A stretch of 27,400 bases of DNA, taken from contig JAZNGH010000012.1 in assembly GCA_045576335.1 (NCBI GenBank), positions 1-27,400 of the forward strand, in the 5' to 3' direction. The notes beneath the pieces are model-generated. The model saw only the letters and a list, made by a program, of their open reading frames with translations, was not told the origin of the DNA and did no database searches. The DNA comes from Scatosoma sp045576335. GTDB lineage: Bacteria; Bacillota; Clostridia; Christensenellales; Borkfalkiaceae. The position numbers and the translations under genes were made by a program. Positions within the stretch are counted from its first letter, which is position 1. Each line of letters opens with the position of its first letter. Below are positions 1-8,041 of the stretch, piece by piece.

Positions 1-411
1 AAAGTCGTAACCAAGCTTATCAATCAGATTATGCTCGACGGTAAAAAGGGTACGGCGCAAACGATCGTTTACGATGCATTCAAAATTATGGGTGAAAAAT
101 TAAATATGGACCCGATGGAAGTGTTCAAGCAGGCAATGGAAAACGTTATGCCTGTCGTTGAAGTTAAAGCTCGCCGTGTAGGTGGTGCGAACTATCAGGT
201 TCCTATCGAAATCAGGCCCGAAAGAAGACACACGCTTGCTATTCGCTGGATCGTTATCAATACGAGAAAGAGAAGCGAAAGAGAAATGTCCAAGCGTTTG
301 GCGGCAGAGCTTATGGATGCGTACAACAACGCTGGCGGCTCTGTAAAGAAGAAAGAAGACACGCACAGAATGGCTGAAGCGAACAAAGCGTTCGCGCATT
401 TCAGATTCTAA
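1..411 (+). CDS. rpsG: 30S ribosomal protein uS7 (5' end missing)
   Basis: Primary 16S rRNA-binding protein that nucleates assembly of the 30S head and lines the E-site/mRNA exit region. The frame is open from base 1, reading K-V-V-T-K-L-I-N-Q-I before the internal methionine at 31, so the gene began upstream; 136 residues remain of a family length near 156, so about 20 are missing. The stretch MLDGKKGTAQTIVYDAF and the later RRVGGANYQVP and RRHTLAIRWI blocks are typical uS7. It is followed after 12 bases by fusA, the classic str-operon order; rpsL is expected just upstream, outside the window. Confidence 0.97.
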   Translation, partial: KVVTKLINQIMLDGKKGTAQTIVYDAFKIMGEKLNMDPMEVFKQAMENVMPVVEVKARRVGGANYQVPIEIRPERRHTLAIRWIVINTRKRSEREMSKRLAAELMDAYNNAGGSVKKKEDTHRMAEANKAFAHFRF

Positions 412-423
412 AAGAGGTAAGAT

Positions 424-2505
424 ATGGCAAGAGAATACGATTTATTCCACACCAGAAACTTTGGTATTATGGCGCATATCGACGCTGGTAAGACGACGAC
501 GACCGAGCGTATCCTGTTCTACACGGGTAAAACGCACAAAATCGGCGATACGCACGAGGGTACCGCGGTCATGGACTGGATGGCACAGGAGCAGGAACGT
601 GGTATCACGATTACGTCCGCTGCAACGACGTGTATCTGGAAAGGTCACCGTTTTAACATTATCGATACCCCGGGTCACGTTGACTTTACGGTAGAGGTTG
701 AGCGTTCGCTCCGCGTCCTTGACGGTGCGGTTGCAACGTTTTGCGCAAAGGGCGGCGTAGAGCCCCAGTCTGAAACGGTATGGAGACAGGCGGATAACTA
801 TAAAGTTCCCCGTATCGCCTACGTCAACAAAATGGACATCAACGGCGCGGACTATTTCCGCGTAGAAAAGATGATCCGCGAAAGACTTGGCGCAAATCCC
901 GTTCCCATCGAACTTCCCATCGGTAAGGAAGAAACCTTCAAGGGTATCATCGACCTTATCAAGATGGAAGCCGAAGTATACTACGACGATCTCGGTAAAG
1001 ATTTCCGTAAAGAAGAAATTCCCGCGGATATGTTAGACCTTGCAAACGAATACAGAGCAAAGCTTATTGAAGAAGCTGCTTCCGCAAGCGACGAGCTTAT
1101 GGAAAAATACTTTGAAGAAGGGGATCTTTCCGAAGAAGATATTATTGCAGGTCTTCGTACGCGCTGTTTGCAAATGGAAGCGATTCCTATGCTTTGCGGT
1201 TCGTCCTATAAAAACAAGGGCGTTCAGTTCTTGCTTGACGCGGTTATCAATTTCCTTCCCAGTCCTTTGGACGTAGCGCACGTAAAGGGTATCAATCCCG
1301 ATACGGAAGCGGAAGAAATTAGAAAGACGTCCGACGACGAACCGTTCGCTGGTCTTGCATTCAAGATCGCAACCGACCCGTTCGTTGGCTCGCTTGCATA
1401 TTTCCGCGCTTATTCGGGCGTGCTTTCCGCTGGCTCTTACGTGTATAACTCCACGAAGGAAAAGAAGGAAAGAGTTGGTCGTTTGGTGCAAATGCACTCC
1501 AACGAAAGAAAGGATATTCCCGAAATTTGTTCGGGTGATATCTGTGCAATCGTTGGTTTGAAATACACCACGACGGGCGATACGCTTTGTGACGAAAAAC
1601 ACCCCATCATTCTCGAAAAGATGGTATTCCCCGAACCCGTTATTCAGCTTTCCCTTGAACCCAAGACGAAAGCAGGTCAGGAAAAGATGACGATGGCGCT
1701 TATCAAGCTTGCGGAGGAAGACCCTACGTTCAAGACGTATACCGATCAAGAAACGGGTCAAACGATTATCGCAGGTATGGGTGAGCTTCACCTTGATATT
1801 ATTGTTGACCGTCTGCTTCGTGAATTCAAAGTAGAAGCAAACGTCGGTGCACCCCAAGTTGCATACCGTGAAACGTTCCGCAAAGAAGTGGAAGCAGAAG
1901 GTATGTACAAGCGTCAATCGGGTGGTAAAGGTCAATACGGTCATTGTAAGCTTCGTCTTATTCCCCAAGAACCTGGTCAAGGCTATGTGTTTGAGGACGC
2001 AACGGTCGGCGGCTCTATTCCCAAGGAATATATCCCCGCAATTGACAAGGGTATTCAGGAAGCGGCGAAAAACGGTTTCCTTGCAGGCTATGAGATTGTA
2101 GACTTCAAGGTAGTCGTATACGACGGTTCGTATCACGAAGTCGACTCGTCGGAAATGGCGTTCAAGATTGCAGGTTCGATGGGCTTCAAGAACGGTATGG
2201 AGAAAGCAGCTCCCGTACTTCTTGAACCGATTATGAAAGTGCAAATCATTACGCCCGAGGATTACTTCGGTGACCTTATGGGTAACGTTTCTGGTCGTCG
2301 TGGTACGATTTTGGGTACGGACGATCGCAACGGTGCGAAGATTATCGATGCGGAGATTCCTCTTTCCGAAATGTTCGGTTATGCTACGGAGCTTCGTTCG
2401 CGTACGCAAGGCCGTGGACAGTTCACGATGCAGTTCGACCATTATTCGGAAGTACCTTCCAGCATTTCGAAGGAAATTATCGAAAAGCGCGGTAAAAAAG
2501 ACTAA
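424..2505 (+). CDS. fusA: Translation elongation factor G
   Basis: GTPase that drives tRNA-mRNA translocation and, with ribosome recycling factor, splits post-termination ribosomes in the cytoplasm. It has 693 residues, a normal length. The P-loop AHIDAGKT is at residues 17-24, RGITI at 59-63, DTPGHVDF at 81-88 and the guanine-specificity motif NKMD at 135-138; the later domains (for example GMGELHLDI and the RQSGGKGQYGH loop region) are intact. ATG 424 is preceded by the Shine-Dalgarno AAGAGGT. It lies 12 bases after rpsG and is surely cotranscribed with it. A strong hairpin follows the stop codon and tuf has a separate promoter, so tuf is at least partly independent of this operon. Confidence 0.98.
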   Translation: MAREYDLFHTRNFGIMAHIDAGKTTTTERILFYTGKTHKIGDTHEGTAVMDWMAQEQERGITITSAATTCIWKGHRFNIIDTPGHVDFTVEVERSLRVLDGAVATFCAKGGVEPQSETVWRQADNYKVPRIAYVNKMDINGADYFRVEKMIRERLGANPVPIELPIGKEETFKGIIDLIKMEAEVYYDDLGKDFRKEEIPADMLDLANEYRAKLIEEAASASDELMEKYFEEGDLSEEDIIAGLRTRCLQMEAIPMLCGSSYKNKGVQFLLDAVINFLPSPLDVAHVKGINPDTEAEEIRKTSDDEPFAGLAFKIATDPFVGSLAYFRAYSGVLSAGSYVYNSTKEKKERVGRLVQMHSNERKDIPEICSGDICAIVGLKYTTTGDTLCDEKHPIILEKMVFPEPVIQLSLEPKTKAGQEKMTMALIKLAEEDPTFKTYTDQETGQTIIAGMGELHLDIIVDRLLREFKVEANVGAPQVAYRETFRKEVEAEGMYKRQSGGKGQYGHCKLRLIPQEPGQGYVFEDATVGGSIPKEYIPAIDKGIQEAAKNGFLAGYEIVDFKVVVYDGSYHEVDSSEMAFKIAGSMGFKNGMEKAAPVLLEPIMKVQIITPEDYFGDLMGNVSGRRGTILGTDDRNGAKIIDAEIPLSEMFGYATELRSRTQGRGQFTMQFDHYSEVPSSISKEIIEKRGKKD

Positions 2506-2516
2506 TTCAATAAAAT

Positions 2517-2549
2517 CCCATTTCCCGCCAAAAAAAGGCGGGAAATGGG
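2517..2549 (+). terminator. Strong hairpin after fusA, without U-tract
   Basis: A perfect 13-bp stem (CCCATTTCCCGCC, 2517-2529, pairing with 2537-2549) closes a loop of seven A. On the plus strand it is followed by TGAAAAATATC, not a T-run, so it does not look like a canonical intrinsic terminator for fusA; a T-rich stretch is present only if read on the minus strand. It may be a 3'-end stabiliser, a Rho-type or weak terminator, or an attenuator between fusA and tuf. Confidence 0.6.
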
Positions 2550-2590
2550 TGAAAAATATCAAAAATTTTACAAAAACACCTGTAAAACAT

Positions 2591-2619
2591 TTGATAAATT
2601 TGAAAATTTACGATATAAT
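2591..2619 (+). promoter_or_regulatory. Probable promoter of tuf
   Basis: TTGATA (2591-2596) and TATAAT (2614-2619) are separated by exactly 17 bases, a near-consensus housekeeping sigma promoter. It would start transcription near 2626 and give tuf a leader of about 80 bases, AT-rich (2651-2694 is mostly A) and ending in the GGAGGA ribosome-binding site at 2695-2700. This would let EF-Tu be made above the level of rpsG-fusA. Confidence 0.75.
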
Positions 2620-2707
2620 ATGATTGTCCAAGATTTGGACGTTTGGTGTTAAAAAACAAAAAAATTAAAAAATAAAAAAATTATAGAAAAAATCGGAGGA
2701 TTTTATT

Positions 2708-3928
2708 ATGGCTAAAGCTAAATTTGACAGAAGCAAACCCCACGTTAACATTGGTACGATCGGCCACGTTGACCACGGTAAGACGACCTTGACGGCAGCT
2801 ATCACGATGGTGATGGCTGCTCGCGGTGGTGCACAAAAGATGAGATATGACGAAATCGATAAAGCACCCGAAGAAAGAGCTCGTGGTATCACAATCAACA
2901 CCGCGCACGTTGAATACCAAACGGATTCCCGTCACTATGCACACGTTGACTGCCCGGGTCACGCTGACTACGTTAAGAACATGATCACGGGTGCTGCGCA
3001 AATGGACGGTGCTATCCTTGTTTGTGCTGCTACCGACGGTCCTATGCCCCAAACGCGTGAGCACATCTTGCTTGCTCGTCAGGTAGGCGTTCCTTATATC
3101 GTTGTATTTATGAACAAGACCGACCTTGTTGACGACGAAGAACTTCTTGATCTCGTTGATATGGATATTAGAGATTTGCTTTCTTCCTACGATTTCCCTG
3201 GCGACGACACCCCGATTATCCGTGGTTCCGCTTTGAAAGCTTTGGAAGTTGCAAGCTCCGACAAGTCCGCTGCTGAAATTATGGCTGATCCCGCTGTTCA
3301 ACCTATCCTTGAACTTATGGACGCTGTTGACAGCTATATCCCTACGCCCGCTCGTGAAGATGCGAAGCCTTTCCTTCTTCCCGTAGAAGACGTATTCACG
3401 ATTTCTGGTCGTGGTACGGTTGCTACCGGTCGTGTTGAACGTGGTGTTGCTCACGTTGGTGAACCCGCTGAAATCGTTGGTTTGATCGACAAACCCATCT
3501 CTACCGTTCTTACCGGTCTTGAAATGTTCCACAAGATGCTTGACGAAGCGCAAGCTGGTGACAACGTTGGTGCGTTGCTTCGTGGTATCAACAGAACGGA
3601 TATCCAAAAAGGTCAAGTTATCGCGAAACCTGGTTCGGTTGCTACCGGTACGGAATTCACGGCACAAGTATACGTTCTTACCAAAGACGAAGGTGGCCGT
3701 CACACCGCATTCTTCAACCATTACAGACCTCAGTTCTTCCTTCGTACGACGGACGTTACCGGTATGATCGAGCTTCCTGAAGGCGTAGAAATGGTTATGC
3801 CCGGTGACCACATCGATATGAAAGTCGTTCTTATTAAGCCCGTAGCACTCGAAGAAGGTCTTCGTTTCGCTATCCGTGAAGGCGGCAGAACGGTTGGTTC
3901 CGGTGTTATCTCCAAGATCCTTAAATAA
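2708..3928 (+). CDS. tuf: Translation elongation factor Tu
   Basis: GTPase that carries aminoacyl-tRNA to the ribosomal A site. It has 406 residues, slightly longer than the usual 394-400. The P-loop GHVDHGKT is at 19-26, the switch I segment RGITINTAHVEY at 59-70, DCPGHADY at 81-88, and the guanine-specificity motif reads NKTD at 136-139 (NKCD or NKVD in many homologues). The small extra length seems to lie near residues 182-200 (around ASSDKSAAEIMADPAV) in the G domain. ATG 2708 sits 7 bases after GGAGGA. Own promoter at 2591-2619 and terminator at 3944-3978 make it monocistronic. Confidence 0.98.
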   Translation: MAKAKFDRSKPHVNIGTIGHVDHGKTTLTAAITMVMAARGGAQKMRYDEIDKAPEERARGITINTAHVEYQTDSRHYAHVDCPGHADYVKNMITGAAQMDGAILVCAATDGPMPQTREHILLARQVGVPYIVVFMNKTDLVDDEELLDLVDMDIRDLLSSYDFPGDDTPIIRGSALKALEVASSDKSAAEIMADPAVQPILELMDAVDSYIPTPAREDAKPFLLPVEDVFTISGRGTVATGRVERGVAHVGEPAEIVGLIDKPISTVLTGLEMFHKMLDEAQAGDNVGALLRGINRTDIQKGQVIAKPGSVATGTEFTAQVYVLTKDEGGRHTAFFNHYRPQFFLRTTDVTGMIELPEGVEMVMPGDHIDMKVVLIKPVALEEGLRFAIREGGRTVGSGVISKILK

Positions 3929-3943
3929 TCAATCTGAAACGAT

Positions 3944-3978
3944 AAAAAAACAGTCTATCTTTGATAGGCTGTTTTTTA
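3944..3978 (+). terminator. Intrinsic terminator of tuf
   Basis: AAAAAACAGTCTATC (3945-3959) pairs with GATAGGCTGTTTTTT (3963-3977) with one G-T pair and a TTT loop, so the 3' arm itself ends in a T-run. It sits 16 bases after the tuf stop and just before the next promoter. Confidence 0.9.
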
Positions 3979-3997
3979 TTTGTATTTAGCATTTTTC

Positions 3998-4026
3998 TTG
4001 CCAAACGATAAGATTTATGGTATAAT
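3998..4026 (+). promoter_or_regulatory. Promoter of the CPBP-family gene
   Basis: TTGCCA (3998-4003), 17 bases, then TATAAT (4021-4026), with an extended -10 TGG at 4018-4020. Transcription would begin near 4033. This position rules out in-frame start codons upstream of the -10 and supports the GTG at 4055. Confidence 0.75.
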
Positions 4027-4054
4027 ATATAAAAGCATTTTAAGGGGTAAAATC

Positions 4055-4882
4055 GTGCCAAAAACGAATGATAATAAAAGAGTTAAGTATATAATCGTCA
4101 GTGGTTTAATCGTCGCGTTATGTGCCGTTATGCTGCTGTTAGAATGCTTATCCATAAACTACGTTTCAGATACCTTGCGAAACGAATGGATTTCAAGAAT
4201 TGTAAGCCAAATCTGTGGAATATTCGCGGTTATTCTCTTACTGCTTACAATGAACGTCCGTTTATTTGATAAACCGAAGAAAATGCTGTATATTTTACCC
4301 GCGCTTCTCGTTGCGATTGATAACTTTCAATTCTATGCCTATTTTAGCGGTAAAATGCAGCTCGTACGCACGGAAGCGTTGGATTTCGTAATATTCTTCG
4401 TTTATTGCCTTGTTGTGGGCTTATTTGAGGAGTGTGTATTCCGAGGTGTATTGTTTTCCTTGCTGGCAGGTATTTTTCCTAATAATAAATGGGGGCTTGT
4501 CAAGACGTTTCTTTTTTCCTCGCTTTTATTCGGGGTATCGCATTTGTTTAATTTGCTTGTCGGTGCAGGTTTTGGAGCAACGGTATTACAAGTCGGTTAC
4601 AGCATTTTAACGGGCGGTTTGTTCGCCTTTGTATTAATAAAGACCAAAAACTTATTTTGCTGTGCAATCGTGCACGCTTTATATAATTTTTGCGGTATGC
4701 TAATGGAAGCGCCTGCAAATCTTGGCTTGGGGAGCGGTGTTGTCTTTGATTTGGGAACGGGTATTACGATGGCGATTGTAGGCGTAATAGTGGGGGTATT
4801 CGTGCTGTATTCTTTGCGTAAATACCCCGAAAACGAGCGCGTAGAGCTATATACGCGTCTTGGTATAGCGAATAACCCGTAA
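4055..4882 (+). CDS. CPBP-family intramembrane metalloprotease
   Basis: Polytopic membrane protein of the CPBP (CAAX protease and bacteriocin-processing, Abi) family, whose members cleave substrates within the membrane by a glutamate/histidine mechanism. Start taken at GTG 4055, 7 bases after AAGGGG and downstream of the promoter, giving 275 residues; the frame is open further upstream but that part precedes the -10 box. The diagnostic EExxxR motif is at residues 125-130 (EECVFR), followed by FGVSHLFNL and by HALYNFCG, the other two conserved helices. Several hydrophobic segments flank them. It stands alone between tuf and the inward-facing pot operon, so the substrate cannot be inferred; immunity to a bacteriocin or processing of a small peptide are both possible. 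Confidence 0.85.
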   Translation: MPKTNDNKRVKYIIVSGLIVALCAVMLLLECLSINYVSDTLRNEWISRIVSQICGIFAVILLLLTMNVRLFDKPKKMLYILPALLVAIDNFQFYAYFSGKMQLVRTEALDFVIFFVYCLVVGLFEECVFRGVLFSLLAGIFPNNKWGLVKTFLFSSLLFGVSHLFNLLVGAGFGATVLQVGYSILTGGLFAFVLIKTKNLFCCAIVHALYNFCGMLMEAPANLGLGSGVVFDLGTGITMAIVGVIVGVFVLYSLRKYPENERVELYTRLGIANNP

Positions 4883-4890
4883 AACAGGCA

Positions 4891-4987
4891 ATTATGTCAC
4901 ACATAATACCTATGTGTGGCATAATAAGTGAAAAAATGGCGGTATTATGTCACGAATAATATCTATGTCTAATATAATACAAAAAAT
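4891..4987. repeat. Imperfect tandem repeat with dyad symmetry
   Basis: Two degenerate copies of a unit beginning ATTATGTCAC, at 4891-4937 and 4944-4987 (53-base offset), each ending in AAAAAAT. Copy one also contains an inverted repeat, TTATGTCACACATA against TATGTGTGGCATAA (13 of 14 pair); copy two has lost most of the right arm. It lies between the CPBP stop codon and the shared terminator. Function unknown; it could be a 3'-UTR structure or a regulator site duplicated by slippage. Confidence 0.6.
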
Positions 4988-4988
4988 A

Positions 4989-5023
4989 AACCGAGCGGAT
5001 TATACAAATCCGCTCGGTTGTTT
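4989..5023. terminator. Bidirectional intrinsic terminator
   Basis: A perfect 13-bp stem (AACCGAGCGGATT, 4989-5001, with 5007-5019) and a 5-base loop, preceded by an A-run (4981-4990) and followed by GTTTT (5020-5024). It can end transcription of the CPBP gene from the left and of the pot operon from the right. Confidence 0.9.
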
Positions 5024-5034
5024 TATGCAATGGA

Positions 5035-6399
5035 TTAAATGAAGGTGATGTCGCTCCACATCATATTTGCCCGCGTATTCGCTTCACGGTCAAACGGTCG
5101 CATGGCTACGCAATGGGCGAGCGTTTCTTGGGTGGGGTATTGTGCGAACAACTGTCTTTTTAATTGTTCGGAAGGGGTATCGATAACGCATCCGTTGCCG
5201 AAGAAATAGCTCAAATCGTAAGAAACAGCGGTTTCATCACCGTCCTCGGCGGCGTAGTATTCTTGTACGTAATTATCGAAGATATAATTATAGTAGGCAT
5301 CGTTTTCGTCCGTCGTGCCGGAAATACAGCTCGTATAGCCGATATATTCCATATTTCGCACGGCGTTATCGGGACGGGAAAGGAAATTGATAAACATCGT
5401 TGCCGCGTCTACGTTCTTCGCTTCCTTGGTCAACACCCAACCGTCAAACCAAAGGTTGGACACCGATTCGGGGATTGCGTAATTGAGGTAGAGGGGGCTC
5501 GCAACGGGATTTTCTTCGTCGTCGCCTTGCGCGTAGTCCATAATATACACGCCGTCGCCGCTCCATTGATAATTGACCGTAATTTTTCCCGCAATCGTAT
5601 CGTTTTTGCCTTCGTCCGTTTCAAATCCGTAGAGATTGCCCGTGATGGACTGTAAAATGTCTTTTACGGCGTTCATCGTCGATTCTTTCGTATCGTTCAT
5701 AAGCGTTGAAAGCTGTGTTTGGTACTCGCTCAAAGTAAGCGTATTTGCCTCGTAATCGGCTTTCAGCTGTAATAAATCCTTTTCGTAATACATTGCAAGT
5801 CCTACGAAATAGGTGTCGCGAATGTTGTTTTTTGCCGTTATTTTATGCGCGTAAGCGGGGTTTGTAAAGATGTTCCAGCTTTTAGTATCCGCTTCGTTTA
5901 CAAGTTCGGGGTTATACACGAAGCCCGTCGTGCCCCACATATAGCCTGCCGCATAATCTTTCCAAGCTTCGCCGTCGATATGATTTTCGGCGAACGTTTT
6001 TTCGATATAAGGCGACACGTGTTTCGCGTAATAATTCGTTTCTACGCTCGCGTCGAAAAACGTGGAGGGGAGCTTTTGTACGTACCCTTCCGTAATCAGC
6101 TTCATAATCATATATTCGGAGGGGCAAATTAAATCGAAATGGTCGCCCATACGTATCATATTGTACAGGGTTTCGTTATCGTCGGCGATACAGTATTCTA
6201 CGCGGATATCCTTCCCTGTTTGTTCCTTATACCAGCTTTCAAATTCTTGGATAAGCTCGCTATCCTCGTCGCCGCCGTCGATATATTCCGCCCAGTTTGC
6301 GACTTTAAGCACGGGACGCGGGTCATACGTAAGCGCGATTGCCGTTATGCCCGAAGCGGCAAGAATGGAGGCAAGTCCGATTGCAACGTATTTCTTCAT
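5035..6399 (-). CDS. potD: Spermidine/putrescine-binding protein PotD
   Basis: Extracellular substrate-binding component of the polyamine ABC importer. The mature-like start VLKVANWAEYIDG and the later DLICPSEYMIMKLITEGYVQKL, AAGYMWGTTGFVYNP and NLWFDGWVLTKEA segments are typical of PotD. At 454 residues it is about 100 longer than usual; the extra length includes a helical, polar insert around residues 200-250 (LQLKADYEANTLTLSEYQTQ region). The N-terminus has a basic start and one hydrophobic segment (about residues 4-23) but no cysteine lipobox, so the protein may remain anchored by this segment rather than by lipid. The ATG overlaps the potC stop by 4 bases (ATGA). Last gene of the operon; the terminator at 4989-5023 follows. 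Confidence 0.93.
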   Translation of the reverse strand: MKKYVAIGLASILAASGITAIALTYDPRPVLKVANWAEYIDGGDEDSELIQEFESWYKEQTGKDIRVEYCIADDNETLYNMIRMGDHFDLICPSEYMIMKLITEGYVQKLPSTFFDASVETNYYAKHVSPYIEKTFAENHIDGEAWKDYAAGYMWGTTGFVYNPELVNEADTKSWNIFTNPAYAHKITAKNNIRDTYFVGLAMYYEKDLLQLKADYEANTLTLSEYQTQLSTLMNDTKESTMNAVKDILQSITGNLYGFETDEGKNDTIAGKITVNYQWSGDGVYIMDYAQGDDEENPVASPLYLNYAIPESVSNLWFDGWVLTKEAKNVDAATMFINFLSRPDNAVRNMEYIGYTSCISGTTDENDAYYNYIFDNYVQEYYAAEDGDETAVSYDLSYFFGNGCVIDTPSEQLKRQLFAQYPTQETLAHCVAMRPFDREANTRANMMWSDITFI

Positions 6400-7202
6400 T
6401 GTTTTTTACCTGCCTTTTTATGAGCGATAATATTCATAGTAACGACGACTACGACGATAATCAGAAAAATAATCGCCGTAAACGCCCAGTAGGACGATTT
6501 AATGGTATTGACCGTGCCGCCTTTTGCAAGGCTATAAATGTGTGTGCTAATCGTTTGGAAGGTGTTGGGTTTTGTATATGCCGCAATGATATAATCGTCC
6601 AAAGACAGCGTGATAGACAACAGAAAACCAGAAACGATGCCCGGCAGTATTTGCGGTAAAATAACCGAAAACAAAGCTTTCGTCGGCGTTGCGCCGAGGT
6701 CGAGAGCCGCTTCGTATAAATTATTATCCATTTGTTTGAGCTTGGGTATCACCGACAGCACCACGAACGGAGTGCAAAGCACCATTTGTCCAACGACCAA
6801 GGGGATATAAGTGGATTTCGGTACGTTGATTGCCACGATTAAAAATGCAAAGGAAATCGCCGTAACCACTTCGGCGTTGATGACGGGAATTTGATTGATA
6901 CCGTTCAATAAGGAAGCCGTACGTTTTTTGGAATAGAAAATCCCGATAGAGCCGATTGTGCCGAGTACGGTCGAGAGCGTAGCTACGACGACGGCAAGCA
7001 AAAGCGTTTGCAAAACGATGGGCAGGGGTTGGTTTTCCATATTAAAGAAATACGCGTAGTGGTCGAAGCTAAAACCCTCCCACGTGCTAATCGTTTCCGA
7101 AGCGTTGAAGCTGTATACGGTCAACAAAAGGATAGGAGCGTAAATAAAGAGCAAAACGAGCCCGATAAACAGCCATTTTAAGCTGGAACTGATTTTTACC
7201 AT
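6396..7202 (-). CDS. potC: Polyamine ABC transporter permease PotC
   Basis: One of two membrane permeases of the polyamine importer. It has 268 residues with six apparent transmembrane segments. The cytoplasmic EAA loop that contacts the PotA ATPase is clear: EAALDLGATPTKALFSVILP, then PGIVSGFLLSITLSLDDYIIA, the FVIAAYTxG-like signature region of PotC. The start overlaps potB by 7 bases, and the stop overlaps potD by 4, indicating translational coupling. Confidence 0.94.
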   Translation of the reverse strand: MVKISSSLKWLFIGLVLLFIYAPILLLTVYSFNASETISTWEGFSFDHYAYFFNMENQPLPIVLQTLLLAVVVATLSTVLGTIGSIGIFYSKKRTASLLNGINQIPVINAEVVTAISFAFLIVAINVPKSTYIPLVVGQMVLCTPFVVLSVIPKLKQMDNNLYEAALDLGATPTKALFSVILPQILPGIVSGFLLSITLSLDDYIIAAYTKPNTFQTISTHIYSLAKGGTVNTIKSSYWAFTAIIFLIIVVVVVTMNIIAHKKAGKKQ

Positions 7203-8041
7203 AATGACGTCCCCCTTGCGTTGGTTTCCGAATGTGCTTCAAAGCCGCCCGTTGCCCAAGTCATAACAAACATAAGCGTCAAAAGTAATAACGCCGTCAC
7301 CGAGCCCATATTCCAAAGGTCGTTTTTGAAGCACTCGTCTATGAACGAGCCGATAATCTTCGTGTGATTAAAGGTCATATAATTCGACACGACGTAGTTG
7401 GTCATAGAAGGCAAAAACACCATAGATACGCCGCTTGCGATCCCCGCCTTGGAAAGGGGAAGCGTAACGCTTAAAAACGCTTTTGCGGGCGTCGCGCCGA
7501 GGTCTTTTGCCGCTTCCAAATAGCTCTTGTCGATTTTGATAATCGTCGTATAAATCGGCATAATCATAAAGGGGAGGAAATCGTACACCATACCCAAAAC
7601 GGTATTAAATACGTTCCATTCCGTCTTGTTGTAAATGCCTATCCAGTCGAGTAACTCTTTTAACGCATTGATGCGGAGCACGAAATTGACCCACATAGGC
7701 ACGATAAATAAAAGCAGTAATCCCGACTTGTTTTTTAATTTGCAATTCGCAATGATATACGCTACGGGGTACGCAATCAACAGACAGACGATCGTGCTGG
7801 TCAAAGAGATGAAAATGCTCTGTACGATCGTTTTGAAGCGTGCCGTTTCAAAAAAGCTGTCGCCGCCGCTTCCACTGAAAAAGATTTTGAAATTTTCAAA
7901 AGTGAATATGCCGTTTGCGTCTGTAAATGCGTAATATAAAATGATAAACAACGGCACGACCACGAAAAACCCTAAAAACAAAGCGTAGGGAATCGCGAGT
8001 AATTTCCGCGAAAAATGCGGACGGATTTTCGAAGCTGCCAT
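7196..8041 (-). CDS. potB: Polyamine ABC transporter permease PotB
   Basis: Second permease of the importer, 281 residues, with about six membrane spans beginning at the segment LLAIPYALFLGFFVVVPLFI. The EAA loop reads LEAAKDLGATPAKAFLSVTLP followed by KAGIASG. The PotB-type order ahead of potC and the gene position fix the assignment. ATG and the potA stop share one base (TAATG), so translation is coupled to potA. Confidence 0.93.
   Translation of the reverse strand: MAASKIRPHFSRKLLAIPYALFLGFFVVVPLFIILYYAFTDANGIFTFENFKIFFSGSGGDSFFETARFKTIVQSIFISLTSTIVCLLIAYPVAYIIANCKLKNKSGLLLLFIVPMWVNFVLRINALKELLDWIGIYNKTEWNVFNTVLGMVYDFLPFMIMPIYTTIIKIDKSYLEAAKDLGATPAKAFLSVTLPLSKAGIASGVSMVFLPSMTNYVVSNYMTFNHTKIIGSFIDECFKNDLWNMGSVTALLLLTLMFVMTWATGGFEAHSETNARGTSLW

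Noticed and set aside
1033..2562. 509-codon open frame on the minus strand across fusA
   Set aside because: It lies wholly antisense to a highly conserved gene, has no ribosome-binding site or family resemblance, and follows from the codon bias of fusA.
2681..3811. 376-codon open frame on the minus strand across tuf
   Set aside because: Antisense shadow of tuf; composition is low-complexity (Val, Thr, Arg, Asn-rich) as expected from reverse reading of biased codons.
3980..4054. Upstream TTG start for the CPBP gene
   Set aside because: It precedes the -10 box of the gene's promoter and lacks a ribosome-binding site.
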